NCBI GenBank assembly: GCA_002787255.1
Contig: PCWD01000041.1
Location: forward strand, 1-21,393
Reading direction: 5' to 3'
DNA from: Parcubacteria group bacterium CG11_big_fil_rev_8_21_14_0_20_39_14
Lineage (GTDB): Bacteria > Patescibacteriota > Minisyncoccia > Minisyncoccales > GCA-002787255
DNA: 21,393 bases
Shown: positions 6,233 through 13,707 of the stretch, one piece after another
Layout of the letters: every line of letters begins with the position of its first letter
Position numbering within the stretch: position 1 is the first letter of the stretch
Made by a program: the position numbers and the translations under genes
The notes under the pieces: model-generated
Database searches by the model: none
The model's input: only the letters and a program-made list of their open reading frames with translations
Told to the model about the DNA's origin: nothing

Positions 6233-8212
6233 TTAAATCTTTACAAATTCAAGTATTTTTTCTTGAAAATCCTGATGGGCATTTTTAAATTCGGCCATTG
6301 TCTTAATTACTGCTCCGTAATTCTTCCATTCTTTTGGCTCCATTCCCTTATCACCGAAATTTCCCTCAATTCCAATCTCTTTTAGTTTCTTTGAAATTTC
6401 CGGATATAATTCATAAATTCTTTGAAAATCTTTTGTTTCAAGCAGTCTTTGAAGGACATCTGAATCTATCTCGGCCCTGATTGACTGCCGATAATTATCA
6501 AGTTTAAAATCTTCTTTAGTTGACTCCAAATAAACTTTCAATTGCTGGTCAGGAAACTCGGTATTTGTTACATTGGGGGCTCCCAATACCAAATAAGTAT
6601 CATTTGCCCTTCTTTTTGAAGCAGGCAAAAGGTCAATTCTGTCAAAAACCAATTCGGCCTGCTCGTAGGATAACTTAAATTTTTTCTCAAGCCATCCCAG
6701 AATTTTTAATTTATTCTCAAAGAAAATCTGATAAACTTTTCTTGTTACAAAAATTCCGGAGCAGTGAATATCCTCTTCCAATCTTTTAAGCGTACTGGCG
6801 GTTTCTTCGCCGTAATATTTCTTTAGGGCCTCAACCAACCTCTCATCGTCTAAAGATTTAAAATACTTTTTGGAGCAAAGAGTTCTCGTTATTTCCTGGC
6901 GGTTTTTGGCGGCCGGAATTTCTCTTATAACCGATTTCGCCAGTTGCCCAAACTCTTCGTCATTTAGTTTTTCCACCAATCTTTCGGCTTCGTTTTCCCT
7001 TAAATGGTCTTCGGTTCGGCCAATCATATTCGTCTGGTAAACCTGGCTTGGCAAAATTCCTTTTTTCATTGCTTTGGCCATTCCCTCGGCTTCGGCCAAA
7101 AGAAGAGTGAGCTCCTGGGAAACGCTATAAGTAACAGTATTATTTGTACCAATGCCAATCTCATTGAGTTTCTTGGTAATCTCAATGGCTGTCGGAGTAG
7201 AGGCCGCAACCTTAAAAACGATATTCGGCCTGCCCTGCCACTTTTTTGCGTCCCAGCCGAGCCATTGGTCATAAAAATAAAGAATGTTTTGCAAAACAGA
7301 ACAAATCTTTTTAGCATCTTCAATGCTGGCCTTTGTCTTTTCAGCAAAAAACGGATTGAGCTGGTAGCTTACAAGTCCGTCCTGAAAATCGGATAAAAGA
7401 GCGAGGGGCCTGAAAACTAAAATATTCGGTAAGATTGAGTTTATGGTGGCAAAAAGAGTTATCTCGTCAGCGTATTTTTCAGGATTTTTACGCCATTCCG
7501 GATTAACTTCAACAATTTTACCAAAATCTTGCCAGAGTTCGGGAAACTCTTCATAGGCCCGAGCCGCTATCACCGGATTGCTTGAAACCTGAACAAAATC
7601 AAAGTGCCTGACAATCCGGAGGCCGGTAGCCGAATCATTGCCAAACTTGGAAAAGCCCCGATCAGCCATTTTATAATAAACATTGTTCTGAATTTCCGAT
7701 CTCAAAGCAAAAACAAAGCTCTCAACCAGGTTGTTTTCGTCCAATTTTGCCTCAATGTTTTTAGCCATCTGGCTCGCCAAGCTTTTACCAGACAAAACTC
7801 TGTTAATGTCCGAGAGGAAAGTTTCTATAACGGGCTTCAAAAACGGCTTCCCCTTTCTTTTGAAAAAATCCAAAATAATTTTAATGGCTTCTAGTTCTTC
7901 TTGAGGAGAAAATCCTATTCTCTTGGCTTCCAAACCAAAAATATTTAAGCAAACTTCAATTAGGGTTTCGCCAAATTTCTGAAAATCTTTTTCTTCCCTG
8001 TTTACTGAATGGAATTGCTGGGTTGCCTCAAGAATAATCATTGGCAGTTTTCCGCAAACTTCTTTTTTTAAAAGAGTGTCGGCTGCCAGTTGAGGAAAGC
8101 GCGTGCTCAAAAAAATAAAGTTTTGATGATTGTCCAATTTTTTGGCTTCCTCTATCGGACAAAATCCCTCCAAAAACCTTTCAATTATTTTTTGATAGTA
8201 TTCTTGTTTCAT
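6233..8212 (-). CDS. Large transaldolase-like protein (class I aldolase fold)
   Basis: The 659-residue protein has a central transaldolase-type domain (about 190-430). VQVSSNPVI corresponds to the family's TTNPSL-type loop. FKVAAS carries the likely Schiff-base Lys, and NNTVTYSVSQELTLLLAEA matches the NLTLLFS-type strand. Transaldolases move dihydroxyacetone units between sugar phosphates. The protein is about twice the usual length: a helical N-terminal region (1-190) and a C-terminal region (430-659) match nothing I recognise. It ends the inositol/acetate block, so it may process the DHAP or sugar phosphates made there, or stand in for the missing aldolase; both ideas are inference. The ATG at 8210-8212 lies in the target duplication of the element at 8214-8297, which removed any native Shine-Dalgarno. 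Confidence 0.8.
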   Translation of the reverse strand: MKQEYYQKIIERFLEGFCPIEEAKKLDNHQNFIFLSTRFPQLAADTLLKKEVCGKLPMIILEATQQFHSVNREEKDFQKFGETLIEVCLNIFGLEAKRIGFSPQEELEAIKIILDFFKRKGKPFLKPVIETFLSDINRVLSGKSLASQMAKNIEAKLDENNLVESFVFALRSEIQNNVYYKMADRGFSKFGNDSATGLRIVRHFDFVQVSSNPVIAARAYEEFPELWQDFGKIVEVNPEWRKNPEKYADEITLFATINSILPNILVFRPLALLSDFQDGLVSYQLNPFFAEKTKASIEDAKKICSVLQNILYFYDQWLGWDAKKWQGRPNIVFKVAASTPTAIEITKKLNEIGIGTNNTVTYSVSQELTLLLAEAEGMAKAMKKGILPSQVYQTNMIGRTEDHLRENEAERLVEKLNDEEFGQLAKSVIREIPAAKNRQEITRTLCSKKYFKSLDDERLVEALKKYYGEETASTLKRLEEDIHCSGIFVTRKVYQIFFENKLKILGWLEKKFKLSYEQAELVFDRIDLLPASKRRANDTYLVLGAPNVTNTEFPDQQLKVYLESTKEDFKLDNYRQSIRAEIDSDVLQRLLETKDFQRIYELYPEISKKLKEIGIEGNFGDKGMEPKEWKNYGAVIKTMAEFKNAHQDFQEKILEFVKI

Positions 8213-8213
8213 A

Positions 8214-8297
8214 CCCAGTAGAAGAATTTCAAATGAAAAATTTCTTCGAAATTTTTCTTTTTTGCCCAGCGGAGCTATCCAAAATACCTCTACTGGG
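8214..8297. mobile_element. 84-bp MITE-like element abutting the transaldolase-like start codon
   Basis: The ends CCCAGTAGA (8214-8222) and TCTACTGGG (8289-8297) are perfect inverted repeats. The direct repeat CATA at 8210-8213 and 8298-8301 is the target duplication; on the coding strand it reads TATG and contains the ATG. Inside are a hairpin GAAAAATTTC/GAAATTTTTC with a TTC loop (8234-8256) and another end-like motif, GCCCAGCGGAGC. The ends match those at 1372-1516. Confidence 0.78.
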
Positions 8298-8337
8298 CAT
8301 ATTTTTGCTTTTTAATTTTATTTAATAAATCTTAATA

Positions 8338-8464
8338 GGACCTGCGCATTTCACTAATTTTTAGCCATTTTTTAGAAATTAAGCGTATTTTTAAGCTAAA
8401 ATTGGGTGATATTTATAGATAAATTGGGTGATTTATGGCATTTTAGCGTCAAACGCGTAAGTCC
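8338..8464. mobile_element. 127-bp TA-flanked MITE-like element
   Basis: The ends GGACCTGCGCATTT and, on the other strand, GGACTTACGCGTTT match at 11 of 14 positions. Each end is bordered by TA (8336-8337 and 8465-8466). TA duplication is characteristic of IS630/Tc1-mariner elements. The interior has a direct repeat AATTGGGTGAT (8400-8410 and 8422-8432) and no open frame. It separates the transaldolase-like gene from mmsA. Confidence 0.55.
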
Positions 8465-8472
8465 TATTTAAA

Positions 8473-9921
8473 TTAAAACCACCTTTTAATTACAGCTTTT
8501 TTATTTGTAAAAAAATCGATAACGTCAGGAAGCTGGCCGTGCAAAACTCCAAAAAAAGAATCCTTGCCGCCAGAAAACGGAAACCAAGCAATGGGCGCGG
8601 GCAAGCCAATATTTATTCCAAGGCAAAAACACTCGATTTTTTTCTCAAATTCATTAGCTTCTTTGCCCAAAGAGCTGTAAAGAATGGCCGCATTGCCGAA
8701 TTTACTCCTGTTTGCCATTTTTATTGCTTCTTCCAAATTTTGAACTCTTAAAATCATCATTACTGGCCCAAAAATTTCTTCTTTGGCAATAGTCATCTCT
8801 GGCTCAACTTCATCAAAAATGCAAGGACCCAAATAATGTCCTCTTGGATATTTTTCAACTTTAATGTTTCGGCCATCCAAAACAAGCTTTGCTCCTTCCT
8901 TGATTCCGGTTTCAATATATTGTAAAACTTTTTCCTTAGCTTTTGCCGAAATTAATGGACCCATTGTGGTTTCCGGCTCCAAACCATAACCGACTTTTAT
9001 ATTTTTAGCCGCTTTAACCAATTCTTCTTTTAATTTTTCATAAATTCCTTTGATTGCCACCACATTGGAACCGGCCATACATCTTTGGTTGGCATTGCCA
9101 TAAACCGAATCAATAATGTTTGGGGTGGATTTTTCCAAAACACAATTTTCGCTGACAAAAACAAAATTTTTAGCTCCGCCTTGACAACACATTCTTTTGC
9201 CAAAACTTGAGCCCTTGGTGTAAATATTTTTAGCGGTTGGGGTGGAAGTAACCGAACAGATACCGGCGATATCGGGATGTTCAAGCAAAACATCTACGAC
9301 TTCCCTGCCCCCGTTAACCAGACCCAGGACCCCCTCGGGAAAACCAACTTTATCTATCAATTCAAAAATGCGATTCATCGTCAATGGGCACTGTTCGGAC
9401 GGCTTAACGATAAAAGAATTACCGCAAGCTATAGCATAAGGAAGATACCAGAAAGAAATCATTGCCGGAAAATTAAAAGGCGGGATATGGGCAAAAACCC
9501 CAAGTGGTTCCCGAACAAAATATTCATCAATTCCGCTGGCAATATTTGGCAAAATTTTCCCCTGGATTAAAGAAGAAACGCCAAATGATGATTCTATATT
9601 TTGCAAAAGCCGCTTCATCTCGCCCCTTGATTCCTCTAAGGTTTTTCCATGCTCTTTGGTCAAAACAGTTGAGATATCTTCAAGATTTTTTTCAACCAAA
9701 TCTCTTAATTTGTAAAAATATTGAACTCTTTTTAAAACCGATTCCTCTCTTAATTTCTCTTGGGCCTCTTTGGCTGTTTTGACAGCCAAATTAACTTCTT
9801 CCTTGGTTGACATTGGAACTTGGGCCAAAATTTCTCCGGTTCCCGGATTTTCAACATCTAAAATTTGGGTTGATTTTGATTCAACCCATTCCCCATTAAT
9901 ATAGTTTTTGATTTTTTCCAT
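8473..9921 (-). CDS. mmsA/iolA: CoA-acylating methylmalonate/malonate-semialdehyde dehydrogenase
   Basis: The 482-residue enzyme oxidises malonate semialdehyde (or methylmalonate semialdehyde) with NAD+ and CoA to acetyl-CoA (or propionyl-CoA) and CO2. Family signatures are NYINGEWVES at the N-terminus, the PFNFPAMISFWYLPYAIACG cofactor region with FIVKPSEQ, and the catalytic Cys in NQRCMAGSNV (about 278-287), where the preceding Arg is typical of the CoA-dependent group. Full length. It lies 25 nt after the acetate-kinase-like gene. With iolD and iolB nearby, the inositol role (iolA, the last step) is more likely than valine breakdown. Confidence 0.92.
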   Translation of the reverse strand: MEKIKNYINGEWVESKSTQILDVENPGTGEILAQVPMSTKEEVNLAVKTAKEAQEKLREESVLKRVQYFYKLRDLVEKNLEDISTVLTKEHGKTLEESRGEMKRLLQNIESSFGVSSLIQGKILPNIASGIDEYFVREPLGVFAHIPPFNFPAMISFWYLPYAIACGNSFIVKPSEQCPLTMNRIFELIDKVGFPEGVLGLVNGGREVVDVLLEHPDIAGICSVTSTPTAKNIYTKGSSFGKRMCCQGGAKNFVFVSENCVLEKSTPNIIDSVYGNANQRCMAGSNVVAIKGIYEKLKEELVKAAKNIKVGYGLEPETTMGPLISAKAKEKVLQYIETGIKEGAKLVLDGRNIKVEKYPRGHYLGPCIFDEVEPEMTIAKEEIFGPVMMILRVQNLEEAIKMANRSKFGNAAILYSSLGKEANEFEKKIECFCLGINIGLPAPIAWFPFSGGKDSFFGVLHGQLPDVIDFFTNKKAVIKRWF

Positions 9922-9946
9922 AATTTTGTTATTAACTTCTTCGTTC

Positions 9947-10978
9947 TTACTTTAATTTTATCATTGATTTTATTTTTTCAGCAATGGCCAGTTCTTCATC
10001 AGTTTCAATGGCTAAAATTTTAGTATTTTTTAAAATATCTAAATCTTTGCAAATCATATCTCTTATCTTTTTTGAACCAAAACCAATCATTCCGGTAAAA
10101 ACCAAAACATCGCAACCGCCCAAAACAGCAAAATAAGCTCCGATATATTTCTGGAGCCGATAACAAAATATCTCCAGGGCCAGTTTTGCCTCCTTTTTAT
10201 TCCTGGCTGCTGATTTTAAGACGCTTTTCATGTCAGACAATCCGCAAATTCCTTTTATTCCGCTTTGATAATTTAAGATATTTTCAAGGGGCAGCTTGTC
10301 TTTAACCATCTCCAAAATAATTCCGGGATCAATATCACCCGGCCTTGTCATCATTATCAAACCCTCCATTGGCGTAAAGCCCATTGAAGTATCAACGGCC
10401 TTGCCAAATTTAATGGCAGTAATACTTGAACCTCCCCCCAGATGACAGGTAATAATTTTTAATTTTTTATACGGCTTTCCAATCTTTTTGGCCGCTTTTC
10501 TGGCGACATATTCATGGGATATTCCATGAAAGCCAAAACGTCGAAATCCGTATTTTTTAGTTAATTTTTCGGGCAGGGCATAAATAAAAGCTTTTTTGGG
10601 CAAATCTTTAAAAAATCCGGTGTCAAAAACAGCGATTTGTTTAACTTTGGGGAAAATTTTTTGAGCAATCTCTATCCCTAAAATATTAAAGGGATTATGG
10701 AGCGGGGCCAGAGAATTAAATTTTTTCAATTCTTTTAAAATTTTGTTGGTTATTTTTATTGGCTCTCTAAATTTTTCCCCGCCGTGAACCACCCGATGCC
10801 CCACTATCGAGAACGGTTCTCGATAGTGGGATTCTATCTGCTTTAGCTCTTTAGCCAAAATTTCTTTAAAATCTTTTTGGTTCTTAACTTCAATTTTCCT
10901 TTCCCTTAAAAGCCTCAAGTCCCCATCAAAAATTTTCCATTTTATTGATTGAGAACCGCAATTTAAAACCGGAATCAT
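9947..10978 (-). CDS. ackA: Acetate kinase family protein, divergent
   Basis: Acetate kinase makes ATP and acetate from acetyl phosphate. The 343-residue protein is shorter than the usual 390-400. Family features are LNCGSQSIKW (5-14), GHRVVHGGE (about 60-68), LAPLHNPFN, FDTGFF, RRFGFHGISHEY, CHLGGGSS and MMTRPGDIDPG, so the main substrate-binding Arg and His residues are present. Two oddities: the usual FDTAFH reads FDTGFF, and the C-terminal GGIGENS block reads GMIGFGS, losing a conserved Glu implicated in metal binding. A palindrome (10800-10830) lies within the N-terminal coding region. It follows pduL and precedes mmsA, matching an acetyl-CoA to acetate route. No clear Shine-Dalgarno; a palindrome sits 10 nt before the ATG. 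A different acyl kinase specificity is possible. Confidence 0.85.
   Translation of the reverse strand: MIPVLNCGSQSIKWKIFDGDLRLLRERKIEVKNQKDFKEILAKELKQIESHYREPFSIVGHRVVHGGEKFREPIKITNKILKELKKFNSLAPLHNPFNILGIEIAQKIFPKVKQIAVFDTGFFKDLPKKAFIYALPEKLTKKYGFRRFGFHGISHEYVARKAAKKIGKPYKKLKIITCHLGGGSSITAIKFGKAVDTSMGFTPMEGLIMMTRPGDIDPGIILEMVKDKLPLENILNYQSGIKGICGLSDMKSVLKSAARNKKEAKLALEIFCYRLQKYIGAYFAVLGGCDVLVFTGMIGFGSKKIRDMICKDLDILKNTKILAIETDEELAIAEKIKSMIKLK
10800..10830. repeat. 31-bp perfect palindrome inside the acetate-kinase gene
   Basis: CCCACTATCGAGAAC pairs perfectly with GTTCTCGATAGTGGG around one base. It encodes most of the segment SHYREPFSIVG directly before the conserved GHRVVHGGE. Flanks ATGC and ATTC agree at three of four positions, so a decayed target duplication is possible but not shown. 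It resembles the aminotransferase palindrome in size and CCC/GGG ends. Confidence 0.75.
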
Positions 10979-10987
10979 ATGCGCTTC

Positions 10988-11004
10988 GCCAAGTCTGACT
11001 TGGC
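10988..11004. repeat. Palindrome just upstream of the acetate-kinase start
   Basis: GCCAAGTC and GACTTGGC pair perfectly around one T. The motif GCTTCGC or CGCTTCG lies on each side. It sits where a Shine-Dalgarno would be expected and could hide or replace the translation-initiation region. Confidence 0.6.
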
Positions 11005-11127
11005 TTCGCTAAAATAAAATATCAAATATTAAAAATCAAAAATGGAATAAGGTTTTTAAAATTAAATGATTTTAAATTTTGATATGCTTGCCTTCCAAAA
11101 TTTTGCAAAGAAAATTTAGGCGGGCTT

Positions 11128-11167
11128 GACCCGTAGTGACCGGTCTGACTGGTCTACTACTTGGGTC
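11128..11167. repeat. Nested inverted repeat covering the pduL stop codon
   Basis: GACCC, GTAGT and GACC on the left pair with GGTC, ACTAC and GGGTC on the right, with small bulges and a 9-nt loop. The right arm encodes the last residues (GGPK-stop) of PduL. No T-tract follows on the minus strand, so it looks like an inserted palindrome that changed the C-terminus rather than a terminator. Confidence 0.6.
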
Positions 11168-11747
11168 CTCCTGCATTTTGATTTTTGCATTTTGAATTTA
11201 TTACCAGCGTTCCTTTCCCTTTTTTTGTTATTCCAGCAGCATTTCCCTCGTCAGTATCAAGATGAACTGATTTTTTAAAATTTTTATCAATTCTCACTAA
11301 GACATTGTTGAAAATTAACGCTCTTTTCCCTTTAGTTTTTATTGAAACCGAACCGCCATTTTTTAAGCCGAGCTTTCTCGCTTCTTCGGGGCCCAGATGA
11401 ATATGCCGCCAAGCGACAATCGCGCCTTTTTTAATATTCATTTTACCCTTCGGTCCAATTATAGTAATTCCCGGATTTCTTGTTGGATTTTTTATTCCCA
11501 AATTGACAACATCAGTCAAAGAAAGCTCAATCTGGGTTCGTTTCCTTAAAGGACCTAGTATCCTGACATCGGCGATTTTTTGATTGCCCCTCTCAATACC
11601 AATAACTTCTTTTGCGGCAAAAAAACCCGGCTGGGAAAGATTTCTCATTTTTTTTAATTTATAACCAAAACCAAAAAGCGCCTCCAAATCTTTTTTGGAC
11701 AAATGAACGTGCCTGGCCGAAACTTCAATTGGAACTATTTTTTCCAT
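11157..11747 (-). CDS. pduL: PduL-type phosphate acyltransferase
   Basis: PduL interconverts acyl-CoA and acyl phosphate, replacing Pta in many bacteria. The 196-residue protein has the repeated His motifs of its two beta-barrel halves: VSARHVHLS (8-16), RHIHLGPEEA (about 114-123) and HLDTDEGNAA (about 162-171), whose His residues bind zinc. There is no N-terminal encapsulation peptide, so it is probably cytosolic rather than in a microcompartment. It is followed by the acetate-kinase gene and then mmsA, so acetyl-CoA to acetyl phosphate is its likely reaction. A terminator upstream (11771-11806) suggests its own promoter. The C-terminal end is encoded by a palindrome (11128-11167). No clear SD. 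Confidence 0.93.
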   Translation of the reverse strand: MEKIVPIEVSARHVHLSKKDLEALFGFGYKLKKMRNLSQPGFFAAKEVIGIERGNQKIADVRILGPLRKRTQIELSLTDVVNLGIKNPTRNPGITIIGPKGKMNIKKGAIVAWRHIHLGPEEARKLGLKNGGSVSIKTKGKRALIFNNVLVRIDKNFKKSVHLDTDEGNAAGITKKGKGTLVINSKCKNQNAGGPK

Positions 11748-11770
11748 CTTATTTTATTGTACTTCTTTTA

Positions 11771-11806
11771 TAAAAAATAAAAAGCGCTGTCAGATGACAA
11801 CGCTTT
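11771..11806 (-). terminator. Intrinsic terminator between iolD and pduL
   Basis: On the minus strand AAAGCG-T-TGTCA pairs with TGACA-G-CGCTTT around a 2-nt loop (11781-11806) and is followed by a T-rich tract. It would end or attenuate the dehydrogenase-to-iolD transcript and separate it from pduL, the kinase and mmsA. Confidence 0.82.
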
Positions 11807-11823
11807 GATTCTCTTCAAAAAAT

Positions 11824-13641
11824 TTATCTTATAACTTGGGTGGATTTTCTCTTTTTGTATTCCTCAAATTGTTTTTGCATCTCGGGACGATCGGAAACTT
11901 CAGGCCGAGGCACATCCCACCAAGAATTGTAGCCGGGTGGAAATTTTCTACCGGGTTCAACTTTAACATGAATTACTGTCGGCCTATCTTTTGTATTTTT
12001 TGCTTCCTTCAAGGCCCCTTCCAATTTTTCAGGAGTATCAACGAAAATTCCTTTTGCCCCCATGCCTTCGGCGATTTTCACAAAATCGATTGGCAAAAAT
12101 TCTCCCTCAAGCTTTCCACCTTTTCTAAATTTAAACTCATTGCCAAATTCCTGAAAACCCGTCCCCTTTTGAAGATTTCTGATAACTTGGGGGCCACCAT
12201 TATCAATGACTAAAACAGTAATGGCGATTTTTTCCTGGACAATAGTCACTAATTCTTGAGGTGCCATCAAAAAACTGGCATCGCCGATCATGGCGTAAAC
12301 ATCGCGAGATGAATCAGCAAGTTTTACACCCATTGCTCCAGGAATCTCATAACCCATGGTTGAAAAACCATATTCCAGATGATAACTTTTTCGAGTGGGG
12401 TCAGTGTTTTTCCAAAATCTCAAAAGATGGCCAGGAAGACTGCCAGCAGCGCAAACCACTACTGCTTTTTCATCTTTAAAATCATTTAAGACACCGATTG
12501 CTCTGGCCTGGGTCATTGGCTGGAAATCCTCATGGGTGACTTCCTCAAAAATATTTATCCAGTTTTTCCTTTCTGTTTGAATCTCTTCAAAATATTCTTT
12601 TTTATCAAATTTCTTATTTCCCAATCCTTCAAGCAACATTTTCAAAGCAACCTTGGCATCACCCCAGAGTTTTATCGCTCTTTCCTTACCAACGTCAAAA
12701 GGAGAAATATTAACATTAATAAACTGAACTCCTCTGCCGAATAAGGTCTCTGACCTAGTAGTAAAATCAGTGTATCTGGTTCCTACGCCAATTACCAAAT
12801 CGGCTTTTTCAGCCAGGTTATTGCCGCACAAAGTTCCATCCGGACCAGCTGTAAAAGCATTTAAAGGATGATTAAAGAGCATTGTTCCATTTCCGGCATG
12901 AGTTTGAATTACAGGAGCAACAATTTTCTCGGCCAATTTAACTACCTCTTCCCAGGCTTCTGAATATATTACTCCCCCACCGGCAATAATTAAGGGCCTT
13001 TCAGCATTTTTGATTTGCTCGGCCGCTCTCTTTATTGCTCTCTCATCCGGAGCAATTCTTTCCCATTCTTTATCTCGAGATTTCAGTAAAACATCCAAAT
13101 CATAATCAAAAGATTCGGCTTGTAAATCCATTGGCAAACAAATAGTGGCCGGGCCCTCTTCCCCGGGTTTTAGCATCGCCTCAAACGCTCGCGGAAGTTC
13201 CTGGCGAAGCTGATCTGGCCGAGTAATTCTTAACCAATAACGAGAAACTGGTTTTAAGGTATCGGTTGCCATTTCGTCAGCCGTATGTCTGCCCTCAATC
13301 TGCTGTAAAACCGGTCCCACTCTTTCGGCGAAAGCGTCGCCCGGCAAAAGTAAAACCGGACGCCGGTTAACAAAAGCAGCCGCCGCTCCTGTAACTAAAT
13401 TGGTTGTACCCGGACCAATTGAAGTCGTAACTGCCAAAGGACGACCGGTCATTTTGGCATAGGCAATAGCAATGTGAACTCCATTTTGCTCGTTCTTTAA
13501 CTGAATATATCTGATTTTATCTTCATGCTCTTTTATTGCCTCACCCAGCTGCACATTACCATGCCCAAAAATTCCCAAGATATAGGGGATGCCTTCATTT
13601 ATTAAATATTTTACAATTACTTGGGACGCTGTAAGTCTCAT
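11824..13641 (-). CDS. iolD: 3D-(3,5/4)-trihydroxycyclohexane-1,2-dione hydrolase
   Basis: IolD is a thiamine-diphosphate enzyme that opens the ring of the diketo-inositol to 5-deoxy-D-glucuronate. The 605-residue protein has the three domains of the acetohydroxyacid-synthase-like family. The N-terminal ILGIFGHGNVQLGEAI (about 21-36) is IolD-like. The middle domain is a Rossmann-type region, and the C-terminal cofactor loop GDASFLMAPQELV ... IDNGG (about 452-480) carries the metal-binding Asp and Asn. Length is close to the usual 620-640. The ATG follows AAGGAGG by 9 nt. A tiny upstream frame, MAK-stop at 13638-13649, overlaps the start as ATGA. TTGACA at the iolB stop lacks a good -10 partner, so no promoter is claimed. 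The gene follows iolB by 66 nt. Confidence 0.93.
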   Translation of the reverse strand: MRLTASQVIVKYLINEGIPYILGIFGHGNVQLGEAIKEHEDKIRYIQLKNEQNGVHIAIAYAKMTGRPLAVTTSIGPGTTNLVTGAAAAFVNRRPVLLLPGDAFAERVGPVLQQIEGRHTADEMATDTLKPVSRYWLRITRPDQLRQELPRAFEAMLKPGEEGPATICLPMDLQAESFDYDLDVLLKSRDKEWERIAPDERAIKRAAEQIKNAERPLIIAGGGVIYSEAWEEVVKLAEKIVAPVIQTHAGNGTMLFNHPLNAFTAGPDGTLCGNNLAEKADLVIGVGTRYTDFTTRSETLFGRGVQFINVNISPFDVGKERAIKLWGDAKVALKMLLEGLGNKKFDKKEYFEEIQTERKNWINIFEEVTHEDFQPMTQARAIGVLNDFKDEKAVVVCAAGSLPGHLLRFWKNTDPTRKSYHLEYGFSTMGYEIPGAMGVKLADSSRDVYAMIGDASFLMAPQELVTIVQEKIAITVLVIDNGGPQVIRNLQKGTGFQEFGNEFKFRKGGKLEGEFLPIDFVKIAEGMGAKGIFVDTPEKLEGALKEAKNTKDRPTVIHVKVEPGRKFPPGYNSWWDVPRPEVSDRPEMQKQFEEYKKRKSTQVIR

Positions 13642-13707
13642 TTTGCCATTCCTCCTTCTATTTTTTTTCTTCGACCTTTCACTAAAAAATTAGCAAAAAA
13701 AAAGTTG

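Noticed and set aside
8473..9921. Valine catabolism role for mmsA
   Set aside because: No other branched-chain degradation gene is present, whereas iolB and iolD are adjacent, so the inositol role fits better.
11157..11747. Bacterial microcompartment locus suggested by pduL
   Set aside because: There are no shell-protein genes nearby and PduL has no N-terminal encapsulation peptide.
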